A stretch of DNA of 64,000 nt from an uncultured Clostridia bacterium (GTDB lineage Bacteria; Bacillota; Clostridia; Oscillospirales; Oscillospiraceae), in the NCBI GenBank assembly GCA_947644595.1, contig CANSAE010000003.1, positions 1-64,000 on the forward strand, given 5' to 3'. Position numbers and translations under genes: made by a program. Of this stretch, positions 50,630-59,053 are shown in pieces. The notes beneath the pieces are model-generated. The model saw only the letters and a list, made by a program, of their open reading frames with translations, had not been told where the DNA came from and did no database searches. Every line of letters begins with the position of its first letter. Within the stretch, counting starts at the first letter, position 1.

Positions 50630-51091
50630 TCAGCTGCCCATGGATTTGGACTTCAGCGGGTACTGCCCGGCCTTTACGGTTTTGAGGACAAAGTGGGTAT
50701 GGGTGCCGGAGACACCCTCAATGCTCTTGATCTCCCGGTGGACGGCTTCCAGCTCATCGGAGGAGGTGCAGGTGATGTGGAGCAGGAAATCGAAGTTCCC
50801 GGTGAAATAGTAGCAGTCCGCAATGTTGGGGTGGTTCACGATGGCCTCACAGAACAGGTCATAATACTTGGGATGCTCCAGGCTTACTTCCATGAATGCC
50901 GTTACGTCAAAGCCCAGCTTTTTGCTGTCTACCTTGACTTCATATCCCTGGATGATGCCGGATTCCTCCATTTGGCGGATGCGGTTCATCACTGAGGAGA
51001 CGGACAGATGCACGTCCTTGCTGATGTTGGACGCGGTTTCCCGGGCGTTTTGCTTCAGAATCTTCAAAATGGCGTAATCGATCTGGTCCAT
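50630..51091 (-). CDS. Lrp/AsnC-family transcriptional regulator
   Basis: A 153-residue feast/famine regulator: N-terminal helix-turn-helix (DQIDYAILKILKQNARETASNISKDVHLSVSSVMNRIRQME) and C-terminal RAM ligand-binding domain (VTAFMEVSLEHPKYYD, GNFDFLLHITCTSSDELEAV). GGAGGTG precedes ATG 51091. It is upstream of and in the same direction as dat-pxp, so it is the likely local regulator, perhaps with a D- or L-amino acid as ligand. Confidence 0.93.
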   Translation of the reverse strand: MDQIDYAILKILKQNARETASNISKDVHLSVSSVMNRIRQMEESGIIQGYEVKVDSKKLGFDVTAFMEVSLEHPKYYDLFCEAIVNHPNIADCYYFTGNFDFLLHITCTSSDELEAVHREIKSIEGVSGTHTHFVLKTVKAGQYPLKSKSMGS

Positions 51092-51141
51092 TTTACACCT
51101 CCGTGGACTTGGCCGGACGGGGGTCCGGCAGACTTGCCAAG

Positions 51142-51170
51142 ATATTAACACGATTGATTCGAAATGTAAA
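51142..51170 (-). promoter_or_regulatory. Promoter of the lrp gene
   Basis: TTTACA (51165-51170), 17-base spacer, TAATAT (51142-51147). The remaining gap up to 51437 holds a weak rightward promoter for carD (TATAAT at 51374-51379) and otherwise nothing I can support. Confidence 0.7.
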
Positions 51171-51437
51171 GATTTTTCGTAAATTTCAGCGTTTTACCGA
51201 AAGATTATTGGCTGTTCCGAAAATTATGCGGAATGTGCTGGGGAAAACAAAAAGGTCGGTCGTTTTGCCTAACAAGACGGCTTTTGTCCCAGGAAAGCGG
51301 GAAAATGAGGAAAAAATGGCTTGATTTCGGGATTTTTTATGGAAAAACACTTACATTTTGAAAAAGAATATGCTATAATGGATATATTCATAACAAAGGT
51401 ATACGGAAGTGGTCCCGGGCATTGAAATGGAGGAAGT

Positions 51438-51944
51438 ATGTATCAGATCGGTGAGAAAATCATATATGGGGGCAACGGCGTGTGCGTGATCGATGAGATC
51501 AAGGTCATCGAAACGCCCCATACCGGGGAAGCGCAGCAATATTATGTGATCCGCCCCATGTTTCAGGATTGCAAGATTTCCGTGCCGGTGGATACAACGG
51601 TCTTTATGCGGCCCGTGATCTCTCAGGCGGAGGCGGAGGATCTGGTGGATTCTATTCCGCGGGTGGAGGTGGAGCCGTATTATAACTCTGCTCTGCGGCA
51701 GCTGCAGGAGTATTACGACGCCAAAATCAACACCCACCGGTGCGAGGATCTGTTGGAGCTGACCATGTCTCTGCACCGGAAGAAGCTGCGGATGCTGGAA
51801 CAGAAGCGGAAGTTCGGCGCCATCGATGAGCGCTATATGAAGCGGGCGGAGGAGCTTTTGTTCGGGGAACTCGCCGCTGCGCTGGAAATCCAGCGGGACG
51901 AGGTGCGGCAGTACATTGAGGACCGCCTGGCCGCGAAGGTTTGA
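51438..51944 (+). CDS. CarD/CdnL-family transcription factor
   Basis: A 168-residue protein. The N-terminal RNA polymerase-interacting domain begins YQIGEKIIYGGNGVCVIDEI, and the rest is an all-helical DNA-binding part (YYNSALRQLQEYYDAKINTHRCEDLLELTMSLHRKKLRMLEQKRKFGAIDERYMKRAE). CarD proteins bind the polymerase beta subunit and stabilise open complexes. GGAGGAAGT lies before ATG 51438. It is monocistronic. Confidence 0.93.
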   Translation: MYQIGEKIIYGGNGVCVIDEIKVIETPHTGEAQQYYVIRPMFQDCKISVPVDTTVFMRPVISQAEAEDLVDSIPRVEVEPYYNSALRQLQEYYDAKINTHRCEDLLELTMSLHRKKLRMLEQKRKFGAIDERYMKRAEELLFGELAAALEIQRDEVRQYIEDRLAAKV

Positions 51945-52019
51945 ACGCAAAAACAGAGGACGCCGCGAAGGCACCCTCCGGGAAATCGAGGTCATTACGG
52001 CAAAAATAACAGCTTTGCA

Positions 52020-52112
52020 AAGCGGAATAATTCCAATCATTTTTTCGTAGCCTCATTACGCAAAAAACACTGCTCGCGTAAGGCTGTGCCCGCAGGGCGC
52101 ACGAGTGAAGTG
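52020..52112 (+). repeat. Structured intergenic repeat D, copy 1
   Basis: TTCCAATCATTTTTTCG, a hairpin around GCAAAAAACACTGCTC and TGCCCGCAGGGCGCAC. A related block lies at 60285-60400 (TTCCAATCATTTTTCC and ACTTCTCACGC). Fragments also resemble 1689-1726 (TGCCCGCAGGGCGC, TGAAGTGCAA). No gene is present in 51945-52122. Confidence 0.5.
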
Positions 52113-52122
52113 CAATCCCTAA

Positions 52123-52157
52123 AACAAACGCCCCCGGCTTTGCCGGGGGCGTTTGTT
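52123..52157. terminator. Bidirectional terminator
   Basis: AACAAACGCCCCCGGC and GCCGGGGGCGTTTGTT form a perfect stem with a TTT loop. Confidence 0.92.
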
Positions 52158-52164
52158 TTATTTT

Positions 52165-52671
52165 TTAGATGCTCTCAAACAGGTCGTAGGAATAATCCTT
52201 GACTTTGTCACGGCCGTTGTTGTAGTCGTCAAAGTACCGGGGGGTGAGCATGAAGGTGTTGTCGCCGGCGACGATGCGCTTGACGATGACCCACTTTCCG
52301 TCCCGCTTCTCCCAGGTGTCCAGGTCGCGGCAGCGGGCCTCCACGGTGAAGCTGGCTTCTCCGGCTTTGTTTTTGTATTTGCAGCCGGCGTACATATAGG
52401 TCTCGCTCACAGCCTTCTTTCCGTCAGCGCTGAGCTTGATGAGGATGTTGGTCATCATGTGATGGGTGGAGACCATGGTGCGGTGCATATCCAGCATCAT
52501 GTCGATGAAGCCGCGGCCGGTGCCCTTGTAGGTGGGGCCGTAATCCACCTCTGCGTCCGGCGCGAATACCGTATAGCCCAAGTCGTTGTCGATACGGTCC
52601 AGCGCGCGGCAATAGTTGTAGATTTGGTCACGGATGGCTTCTTTTTCCACCAATACTTCCAATTCTGTCAT
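52165..52671 (-). CDS. SnoaL-like (NTF2 superfamily) protein
   Basis: A 168-residue single-domain protein with the SnoaL_4 layout: helix KEAIRDQIYNYCRALDRID, strand VFAPDAEVDYG, then MMTNILIKLSADGKKAVSETYMYAG and a late DGKWVIVKRIVAGD. Members include isomerases, dehydratases and proteins without known activity. Bile-acid dehydratase BaiE has the same fold, but its motifs are not seen here. AAAGGAGAG precedes ATG 52671. No functional partner lies nearby. Confidence 0.8.
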   Translation of the reverse strand: MTELEVLVEKEAIRDQIYNYCRALDRIDNDLGYTVFAPDAEVDYGPTYKGTGRGFIDMMLDMHRTMVSTHHMMTNILIKLSADGKKAVSETYMYAGCKYKNKAGEASFTVEARCRDLDTWEKRDGKWVIVKRIVAGDNTFMLTPRYFDDYNNGRDKVKDYSYDLFESI

Positions 52672-52783
52672 AGCGAAACTCTCCTTTTTTGTGTATTTTA
52701 CTTTGTCACTATTATAGCAAGCGCGGTTCATGAACACAAGGCGCGGAATGACTAAAAACTGCCGGAAACTTTTGGAAGAAAAA

Positions 52784-52817
52784 GCAAAAGCCCCGCCCGG
52801 AAAGGGTGGGGCTTTTG
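52784..52817. terminator. Bidirectional terminator
   Basis: AAAAGCCCCGCCC pairs with GGGTGGGGCTTTT, directly after the sulP stop on the left-going strand. Confidence 0.88.
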
Positions 52818-52818
52818 G

Positions 52819-54450
52819 TCAGAGGGTCTCGGCGAATTCCAGGGCGGCGTCGATATTGGGGCGGAAAAAGGTCTCGCCCACCTCGTCGATGAAGCCGGCT
52901 TTCCGAAACACGTTCATGGGCTGCTCGTTCACGTGGGAAAAGACTACCTGAATGTCGTGCCGGCAACACTCTTCCCATAGTTTGCGCAGGCTGTTCATGG
53001 CGGTAGTGTCCACGGCGGGCACGCCCCGCATCCGCAGGACCAGCACCCGTTTCTCCGGGTCCGTGTGCTCCATGTGGGGGATCTTATCTGCCATACCGAA
53101 GAACATGGGACCGGTGATCTCGTAGACCATCACGTGGGCGGGCACAGGTTTGAAACGGCCCTCCGGGTCGTTGGTGATCTCCACATATTCCCATTCGTGG
53201 ATGTCTGCCACCTCGCTCATGCGCTTCATGAACAGCAGGCAGGCCAGCACCAGGCCGATGACGATGGCCACCACCAGGTCAAAGATGACCGTCAGGGCAA
53301 AGGTGAGCACCAGCACGGCGGAATCACTCTTGGGTGCGTGCTTCAGCACATCTGCGAAGCTGCGCCAGCCGCACATGTTATAGGCCACGATGAACAAAAT
53401 CGCCGCGATGCAGGGCATGGGGATGAGGGCCGCATAGGGCATGAGCAGGACCAAAATCAGCAGCAGGACCACGGCGTGGACCATACCGGCCACGGGGCTG
53501 CGGCCGCCGTTTTTGATGTTGGCCGCGGTGCGGGCGATGGCCCCTGTGGCGGGGATGCCGCCGAACAGGGCGGAGGCCGTGTTGCCCAAGCCCTGGGCCA
53601 CCAGCTCCATGTTGGAGTTGTGCCGGCCGCCCACCATTTCGTCCGCGACCACCGCCGACAGCAGGGATTCCACCGCCGCCAGGATGGCAATGGTGAAGGC
53701 GTCGGGCAGGACGGTCTGCACCATGGCGAAGCTGAATTGCGGCATATGGAAGCTGGGGGGAGCGCTGGAAATGGTGTACAGGTCCCCGATAGTGTTCACG
53801 GGGAGGTCCGCCAGTTTTACCAGGGCGGCGGTGACGATGACAGCCACCAGGGAGGGGGGGATTTTTGCCAGCTTCTTGGGCCAGAACGCCAAAATCGCCA
53901 GGGCCAGCAGTCCCACCCCCAGGGCGCAGGGGTTGAAGGTGCCCATGCAATGGGCCACTTCTTTCACCTTTTCCATGGTCTCCACCGGGGCGTTTTGGAA
54001 GGTCAGGCCCAAAAAGTCCTTGAGCTGGCCGATGACGATGGTCACGGCGATGCCGGCGGTGAAGCCCGTGGTGATGGTGTAGGGGATGAATTTGATCATG
54101 CTGCCCATGTGCAAAAGGCCCATCAAAATCAGCATGACGCCCGCCAGGACCGTGGCCACGGCCAGGCCGTCCATGCCGTTTTTCGCCACGATACCGGCGA
54201 CAATGGAGGCGAAGGCTGCCGTGGGCCCGGCGATTTGGACTTTACTGCCACCGAAAAAGGAAATGATGAATCCGGCGACGATGGCGGTGTACAGGCCCTG
54301 CTCCGGGCCGACTCCCGAGGCCAGGGCCAGCGCGATGGACAACGGCAGGGCGATGATGGCCACGATGACGCCGGCCACCACGTCCTTGCCCAGCTGGGCG
54401 GCGGAATAGGTTTTCAGGGATTTGAATAATTGGGGCTGCAGGTCTTTCAT
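52819..54450 (-). CDS. SulP-family anion transporter with STAS domain
   Basis: A 543-residue SLC26/SulP transporter. Membrane signatures are KDVVAGVIVAIIALPLSIALALASGVGPEQGLYTAIVAGF (about 21-60), GPTAAFASIV and NMELVAQGLGNTASALFGGIPATGAIARTAANIKNG. The C-terminal STAS domain includes VLVLRMRGVPAVDTTAMNSLRKL. Substrates in the family are sulphate, bicarbonate or dicarboxylates, not decidable here. ATG 54450 follows GAAGGAAG; an open frame continuing upstream is not homologous. Confidence 0.95.
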   Translation of the reverse strand: MKDLQPQLFKSLKTYSAAQLGKDVVAGVIVAIIALPLSIALALASGVGPEQGLYTAIVAGFIISFFGGSKVQIAGPTAAFASIVAGIVAKNGMDGLAVATVLAGVMLILMGLLHMGSMIKFIPYTITTGFTAGIAVTIVIGQLKDFLGLTFQNAPVETMEKVKEVAHCMGTFNPCALGVGLLALAILAFWPKKLAKIPPSLVAVIVTAALVKLADLPVNTIGDLYTISSAPPSFHMPQFSFAMVQTVLPDAFTIAILAAVESLLSAVVADEMVGGRHNSNMELVAQGLGNTASALFGGIPATGAIARTAANIKNGGRSPVAGMVHAVVLLLILVLLMPYAALIPMPCIAAILFIVAYNMCGWRSFADVLKHAPKSDSAVLVLTFALTVIFDLVVAIVIGLVLACLLFMKRMSEVADIHEWEYVEITNDPEGRFKPVPAHVMVYEITGPMFFGMADKIPHMEHTDPEKRVLVLRMRGVPAVDTTAMNSLRKLWEECCRHDIQVVFSHVNEQPMNVFRKAGFIDEVGETFFRPNIDAALEFAETL

Positions 54451-54648
54451 AAGGTGTACTTCCTTCTCTGTTTCTTTACTGTTATCATACTGCGGGGAGA
54501 TGGGAGGCGCAACGCCGCATTTTCCCGGTTTTTGCGCGGGAATCCGGCGCAATTTACAGCATTGTGACGGGATCGCACGATATTCGGCGCATTCCTTGCG
54601 GAAATGAACGGTGTATATTATAATGGGACAAATAGGGGAGGTGGCGAG

Positions 54649-55302
54649 ATGACGGGAGAACGTAAGTGGTTTTCCGTTCTTTTGGTTTTGCTTTTGATGT
54701 TGGCGGTGCTGAGTTTTTCCATCGCAGTGCCGCTGGTTTGCCGGCCGTTTTACTATGCCCACATCGGGGCCCTGGACCTGCCGGGGCAGACGGGGTTCAG
54801 CTATGGGGAAATTAAGGACGCCTTTGATGGGGTGATGGATTTCTGCCTGATGGACAAGCCCTTTCAGACCGGGGTGCTGCGCTGGTCGGAGGAGGGAAGG
54901 ACCCACTTTGCCGACTGCGCAGTGCTGTTCCGGCTGGATTTTACTGTGCTGGGTGGGTCGTTGGCGGCTTTGCTGGTCTGCGCCCTGCTGGCCCGGAAAG
55001 GGCTGCGTCCGGCGGCGCTGGGCGGGAGGAGTCCGCTGTTTTGGGCGGGAAGCGTGCTGGCGGTGGGGTTCGTGGTCATCGCCGGGCTGGCGGCCCTGGA
55101 TTTTGACAGGGCGTACATCATCTTCCATACCCTGTTTTTCCCGGGGAAGGAGAACTGGCTGTTCAATCCCGCCCGGGACCAGACCATTCTCATCATGCCT
55201 CAGGTGTTTTTCCGCAACTGCGCCCTGCTCATCGTGGGGGTGCTGTTTTTCCTGTGCGGGGTGCTGATCTGGGCGGGGAGAAAACGCCGGCCCCAGACTT
55301 GA
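54649..55302 (+). CDS. DUF1461 (TIGR01906-type) integral membrane protein
   Basis: A 217-residue protein with four membrane segments (first at residues 8-28, last at 188-208). The loop after the first has the family pattern YSYGEIKDAFDGVMDFC, here FSYGEIKDAFDGVMDFC, and a later IFHTLFFPGKENWLFNPARDQTILIMPQVFF. The function of the family is unknown. ATG 54649 follows GGGGAGGTG. Its last codons overlap the promoter of the thiT riboswitch. Confidence 0.9.
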   Translation: MTGERKWFSVLLVLLLMLAVLSFSIAVPLVCRPFYYAHIGALDLPGQTGFSYGEIKDAFDGVMDFCLMDKPFQTGVLRWSEEGRTHFADCAVLFRLDFTVLGGSLAALLVCALLARKGLRPAALGGRSPLFWAGSVLAVGFVVIAGLAALDFDRAYIIFHTLFFPGKENWLFNPARDQTILIMPQVFFRNCALLIVGVLFFLCGVLIWAGRKRRPQT

Positions 55303-55326
55303 CAAATCCTGCCGGTGTGCTACAAT
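55299..55326 (+). promoter_or_regulatory. Promoter of the thiT leader
   Basis: TTGACA (55299-55304), 16-base spacer, TACAAT (55321-55326). The -35 overlaps the DUF1461 stop codon. Confidence 0.8.
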
Positions 55327-55350
55327 GAAGTTGCACCGCATACAATCAAA

Positions 55351-55448
55351 CACAGGGGTGCTGGGAGCGGTCCCGGCTGAGAGGAGAGGTCCTATGTCCT
55401 TTCCGACCCTAACACCTGATCCGGGTAATGCCGGCGTAGGAAGTGACG
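55351..55448 (+). promoter_or_regulatory. TPP riboswitch (THI box)
   Basis: Both conserved arms are present. The pyrimidine arm is CAGGGGTGC..GGCTGAGAGG, followed by a small inserted hairpin and GACCCT. The pyrophosphate arm is ACACCTGATC, CGGGTAATGCCGG and CGTAGGAAG. It precedes a terminator and thiT, so thiamine pyrophosphate should switch off thiamine uptake. Confidence 0.97.
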
Positions 55449-55461
55449 GAGTACGACAAGC

Positions 55462-55495
55462 CTACCGCAGTACCGGATGTACTGCGGTAGTTTTT
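55462..55495 (+). terminator. Terminator of the TPP riboswitch
   Basis: CTACCGCAGTA pairs with TACTGCGGTAG, followed by TTTTTATTT. Expression platform of the THI box. Confidence 0.92.
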
Positions 55496-55512
55496 ATTTG
55501 GGAGGGGTTTTG

Positions 55513-56091
55513 ATGAAAACCGATACCCGCCGGATGGTGGAAAGCGCCCTGCTGCTCACCATTGGCACTGTGTTGAGCGTCCTGTCGTTTCAGGGCGTGT
55601 GGGCCCTGGGGGGGAGCATCACGTTTTGTTCCATGCTGCCCCTGGTGGTCCTGTCCTGGCGCTGGGGCTGGAAGTGGGGGACGCTGTGTGGGCTTGTATT
55701 CGGTATATTGCAGATGTGTTTGGGCTATGCCAACGTGCAGTATGCTACCAGCGTAGGCATGGCGGCGGCCATCATTTTGCTGGATTATGTGCTGGCTTTT
55801 TCCGTCATCGGACTGGCCGGGCTGTTCCGGGGCAGGCTGAAACAGGAGCGCGCGGGCATCATCGTGAGCATCGCGGTGACGTTTTTCCTGCGGTTTTTGT
55901 GCCACTTTCTGTCCGGCGTGCTGATTTGGGAGGCGCTGTGGCCTAATGAGCTGGGCTGGGCAGCGCCGGTGTGGTCCGCCGCGTACAACGGCAGCTTTAT
56001 GGTGCCGGAACTGCTCATTACAGGCGTGGCGGCGTTTGTGAGCTGGAGGCCGCTGGAGCGGTATTATTTGGGAAAGGATATCAAAGAATAA
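55513..56091 (+). CDS. thiT: Thiamine ECF transporter S component ThiT
   Basis: A 192-residue membrane protein with six hydrophobic segments. Family features are RRMVESALLLTIGTVLSVL, RWGWKWGTLCGLVFGILQM (the thiamine-binding Trp loop), QYATSVGMAAAIILLDYVLAF and a late YNGSFMVPELLITG. It binds thiamine and needs the shared EcfAA'T module, which is not in this window. ATG 55513 follows GGGAGGGG. Control by the upstream TPP riboswitch confirms the assignment. Confidence 0.96.
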   Translation: MKTDTRRMVESALLLTIGTVLSVLSFQGVWALGGSITFCSMLPLVVLSWRWGWKWGTLCGLVFGILQMCLGYANVQYATSVGMAAAIILLDYVLAFSVIGLAGLFRGRLKQERAGIIVSIAVTFFLRFLCHFLSGVLIWEALWPNELGWAAPVWSAAYNGSFMVPELLITGVAAFVSWRPLERYYLGKDIKE

Positions 56092-56122
56092 GAAAAACCG
56101 GGCCGAAAGGTCCGGTTTTTTT
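56092..56122 (+). terminator. Terminator of thiT
   Basis: AACCGGGCC and GGTCCGGTT with GAAA loop, followed by TTTTT. Confidence 0.9.
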
Positions 56123-56155
56123 AATTTTTCGGCCAAAAATACGAATTTCGTGAAA

Positions 56156-56182
56156 GCGGGTGGGTTTGGAACCCGCCCCTAC
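56156..56182 (-). repeat. Repeat B, inverted copy
   Basis: GCGGGTGGGTTTGGAACCCG and following CCCCTAC is the reverse-complement form of the repeat at 23180 and 43584. Confidence 0.7.
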
Positions 56183-56235
56183 GGCGATGAAATCAGGCGC
56201 CGAACGGATCAGCACCCCTATTTTCACATCTCCTG

Positions 56236-56264
56236 TTGAAAAATCACGGAAAGAGGAATACAAT
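56236..56264 (+). promoter_or_regulatory. Promoter of the MATE gene
   Basis: TTGAAA (56236-56241), 17-base spacer, TACAAT (56259-56264). It favours the start at 56293, since ATG 56263 would lie on the -10 box. Confidence 0.75.
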
Positions 56265-56292
56265 GTGGAGAGAACGGAAGGGCGGTGAGACG

Positions 56293-57648
56293 ATGACGCG
56301 GGTAAACAGCGATTTTTCCCAGGGGAGCGTGCGGTCCAATATTCTGCGGCTGGCTCTGCCCTTGACCCTGGCGCAGCTCATCAATCTGCTGTACAACATC
56401 GTGGATCGCATTTTCATCGGGCATATCCCCGGTGGGGCCACGGACCCCTTTACCGGTATGGGCATCACCTTGCCCATCATCACCATTCTCATCGCCTTTG
56501 CCAATCTGTTCGGCGCCGGCGGCGCGCCGCTGTTTTCCATGGCCCGGGGCGCCGGGGAGACCGACCGGGCCGGACGTATTCTGGGGAATGTGTTCACCAT
56601 GCTCATGGGCTCCGGCGTGGTGCTGATGGTGGTGATTTATCTGGTGAAAACACCACTGCTGTACCTCTTCGGGGCCAGTTCCGAGACCTTTCCTTACGCT
56701 GATGCGTATTTGTCTGTTTATCTGCTGGGCACCCTGTTCGTCATGGTCAGCCTGGGGCTGAACGGGTTCATCAACGCCCAGGGCTTTGCCGTGACCGGGA
56801 TGCTGACGGTGTCCATCGGCGCGGTGCTGAATCTGATTTTGGACCCGGTGTTCATTTTTGTGTTCCATCTGGGGGTCCGTGGGGCGGCCATCGCCACGGT
56901 GATTTCCCAGGGAGTGTCGGCAGTCTGGGTGCTGCGGTTTTTGACTGGGAAACAGGCCATTATCCCGCTGGTGAAAGAAAATCTCAAGGTGCAGTGGAAG
57001 CTGGTGGCGGATATCTGCAAGCTGGGACTGGCGGGGTTCATCATGGCCGTGACCAACAGCAGTGTGCAAATCGTGTGCAACTCGACTTTGCAGGCCTGGG
57101 GCGGGGACTTGTACGTGGCCGTTATGACGGCGCTGAACTCCGTGCGGGAGATCCTCATGATGCCCATGCAGGGGTTGTCCAGCGGGGCCCAGCCGGTGAT
57201 GAGCTTCAATTACGGGGCGAAGCAGTACGGTCGGGTGAAGCAGGCCATCCGGTACACCGCTGTGGTGTGCGTGGTGTATTCCTTCGCTGCCTGGGCGGTG
57301 CTGCTGGCGTTCCCCCGGTTTTTCATCCATCTGTTCAACAGCGACCCCGCCCTGCTGGCCGAGGGCGTGCCGGCGATGCACATCTATTTTTTCGGCATCT
57401 TCCTCATGGCCCTGCAAATGGCCGGGCAGTCAGCGTTCACGGCTCTGGGCCGCAGCAAGCATGCCATTTTCTTCTCCTTGCTGCGAAAAGCCATCATCGT
57501 CATTCCACTGACGCTGTGGCTGCCCTCGGTGGCGGGGCTGGGGACCGACGGCGTGTTTCTGGCAGAGCCGATCTCCAATCTCATCGGCGGCGTGGCCTGC
57601 TTCACCACCATGGTGTTCACGGTGCGCAGGATGCTCAGGGAAGGATAA
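56293..57648 (+). CDS. MATE-family efflux transporter
   Basis: A 451-residue protein with 12 membrane segments in two similar halves. The opening SVRSNILRLALPLTLAQLINLLYNIVDRIFIGHIPG and the mid-protein SREILMMPMQGLSSGAQPVMSFNYGAK (here NSVREILMMPMQGLSSGAQPVMSFNYGAKQY) are typical of the DinF/NorM-type clostridial MATE group. These pumps export cationic drugs or metabolites with Na+ or H+. ATG 56293 follows GGCGGTGAG. The gene is monocistronic. Confidence 0.93.
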   Translation: MTRVNSDFSQGSVRSNILRLALPLTLAQLINLLYNIVDRIFIGHIPGGATDPFTGMGITLPIITILIAFANLFGAGGAPLFSMARGAGETDRAGRILGNVFTMLMGSGVVLMVVIYLVKTPLLYLFGASSETFPYADAYLSVYLLGTLFVMVSLGLNGFINAQGFAVTGMLTVSIGAVLNLILDPVFIFVFHLGVRGAAIATVISQGVSAVWVLRFLTGKQAIIPLVKENLKVQWKLVADICKLGLAGFIMAVTNSSVQIVCNSTLQAWGGDLYVAVMTALNSVREILMMPMQGLSSGAQPVMSFNYGAKQYGRVKQAIRYTAVVCVVYSFAAWAVLLAFPRFFIHLFNSDPALLAEGVPAMHIYFFGIFLMALQMAGQSAFTALGRSKHAIFFSLLRKAIIVIPLTLWLPSVAGLGTDGVFLAEPISNLIGGVACFTTMVFTVRRMLREG

Positions 57649-57650
57649 AG

Positions 57651-57684
57651 AATACCCGGAGGTGTACCCTCCGGGATTTTTTAT
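57651..57684. terminator. Bidirectional terminator
   Basis: ACCCGGAGG and CCTCCGGG form the stem between convergent MATE and phosphorylase genes, with a TTTTTT run to the right. Confidence 0.85.
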
Positions 57685-58985
57685 TCTACGATTTCTTTGA
57701 TGAACGCCACAGGCGCCGGGGCTTCCCGGCCGATGGTGAAGCAGCGGAGGAGTTCCGCTTCCGCCGCGTCGGCATGGGTCTCATCAGACGCGTGGATGAC
57801 GGCCAGCACGTCCCCGGGGGTTACTTTGTCCCCCACGCGCTTTTGCAGTACCGCGCCCACGGACAGATCCACGTCGCTTTCCTTGGTGGTCCGTCCGCCG
57901 CCTAATTTCAGGCAGACCATACCGATGCCCAGGGCGTCTACCGCCCGGATATAGCCGCCCTCCGGGGCACGCAGCTGGCGCACCACCGGGGCGGAGGGGA
58001 GCAGGGACACGTCCTCTACGGACTGGGGGTCGCCCCCTTGGGCGGCGACGAATTCTTTCAGCTTGGCGAGGGCCGCACCGTTTTCGACGGTGCCCAGCAG
58101 CATGGAGCGGGCCGCGTCCACGGTCTCTGCCATGCCCGCCGCCTTCAGTACGCAGCCGCCAAGGGTCAGGCACAGCTCCAGCAAATCGCCGGCGCTCTCG
58201 CCCTTCAGGGTGGCAATGGCCTCCTTCACCTCCAGGGCGTTGCCCACGGCATTGCCCAGGGGCTGGTCCATGTCCGTCACCACGGCGATGGTTCGCTTTC
58301 CGGACAGCTTGCCGATCTCCACCATCTCGGCGGCCAGCTCATGGGCGTCCGCCGGAGTCTTCATGAAGCTGCCCTTGCCGCACTTTACGTCCAGCACGAT
58401 CACGTCCGCCCCTGCGGCCAGCTTTTTGCTCATGATGCTGCTGACGATCAGGGGGATGCTGTTCACTGTACCGGTCACGTCCCGCAGGGCGTACAGCTTT
58501 TTATCCGCCGGGTCGAGGTCTGCCGTCTGCCCGGCGATGACCATGCCCACCTTGGCCACGTTTTCCATGAACCGCTCATGGGGAATACCGGTCTGGAAGC
58601 CCGGGAAGCTCTCCAGCTTATCCAATGTGCCGCCGGTGTGCCCCAGGCCCCGGCCGGACATTTTCGCCATCTTCACCCCCAGGGATGCCAGCATGGGCAC
58701 CAGCACCAGGCTGGTGGTATCCCCCACGCCACCGGTGGAGTGCTTATCCGCCTTCACGCCGGGGATGCCGGACAGGTCCAGGGTGTCCCCGGAATCCCGC
58801 ATGGCCATGGTGAGATGGAGGGTCTCCTCCCGGTCCAGCCCCCGGAAGAACACCGCCATGAGAAACGCGGACACCTGATAGTCCGGGATGTCCCCGGCGG
58901 TATAGCCGTCCACGATGAATTTGATCTCCCCGGCGGTGAGCTTACCGCCGTCCCGTTTTTTGGTGATGAGTTCGCTCATTAGCAT
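57681..58985 (-). CDS. pdp: Pyrimidine-nucleoside phosphorylase
   Basis: This enzyme splits uridine, deoxyuridine or thymidine into base and pentose-1-phosphate. The 434 residues match. Signatures are VKADKHSTGGVGDTTSL (phosphate loop), KMSGRGLGHTGGTLDKLESFPGF and VLDVKCGKGSFMKT. The C-terminal alpha/beta domain is present. AAAGGGG precedes ATG 58985. Released uracil could be used by Upp (5358-5987). Confidence 0.96.
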   Translation of the reverse strand: MLMSELITKKRDGGKLTAGEIKFIVDGYTAGDIPDYQVSAFLMAVFFRGLDREETLHLTMAMRDSGDTLDLSGIPGVKADKHSTGGVGDTTSLVLVPMLASLGVKMAKMSGRGLGHTGGTLDKLESFPGFQTGIPHERFMENVAKVGMVIAGQTADLDPADKKLYALRDVTGTVNSIPLIVSSIMSKKLAAGADVIVLDVKCGKGSFMKTPADAHELAAEMVEIGKLSGKRTIAVVTDMDQPLGNAVGNALEVKEAIATLKGESAGDLLELCLTLGGCVLKAAGMAETVDAARSMLLGTVENGAALAKLKEFVAAQGGDPQSVEDVSLLPSAPVVRQLRAPEGGYIRAVDALGIGMVCLKLGGGRTTKESDVDLSVGAVLQKRVGDKVTPGDVLAVIHASDETHADAAEAELLRCFTIGREAPAPVAFIKEIVE

Positions 58986-59053
58986 CGCAACTACCCCTTT
59001 CCGAAGAAAAAAGATAGTCCAATTTTACCACATTCTTTCGGGAATTTCCACTG

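Noticed and set aside
52165..52671. Bile-acid 7alpha-dehydratase BaiE, with the SDR at 43815 as a bile-acid dehydrogenase
   Set aside because: Only the SnoaL fold and generic SDR motifs are shared; no bai gene cluster is nearby.
53065..54429. 454-codon rightward frame antisense to sulP
   Set aside because: His/Asp/Gly-rich shadow of the transporter; no ribosome site.
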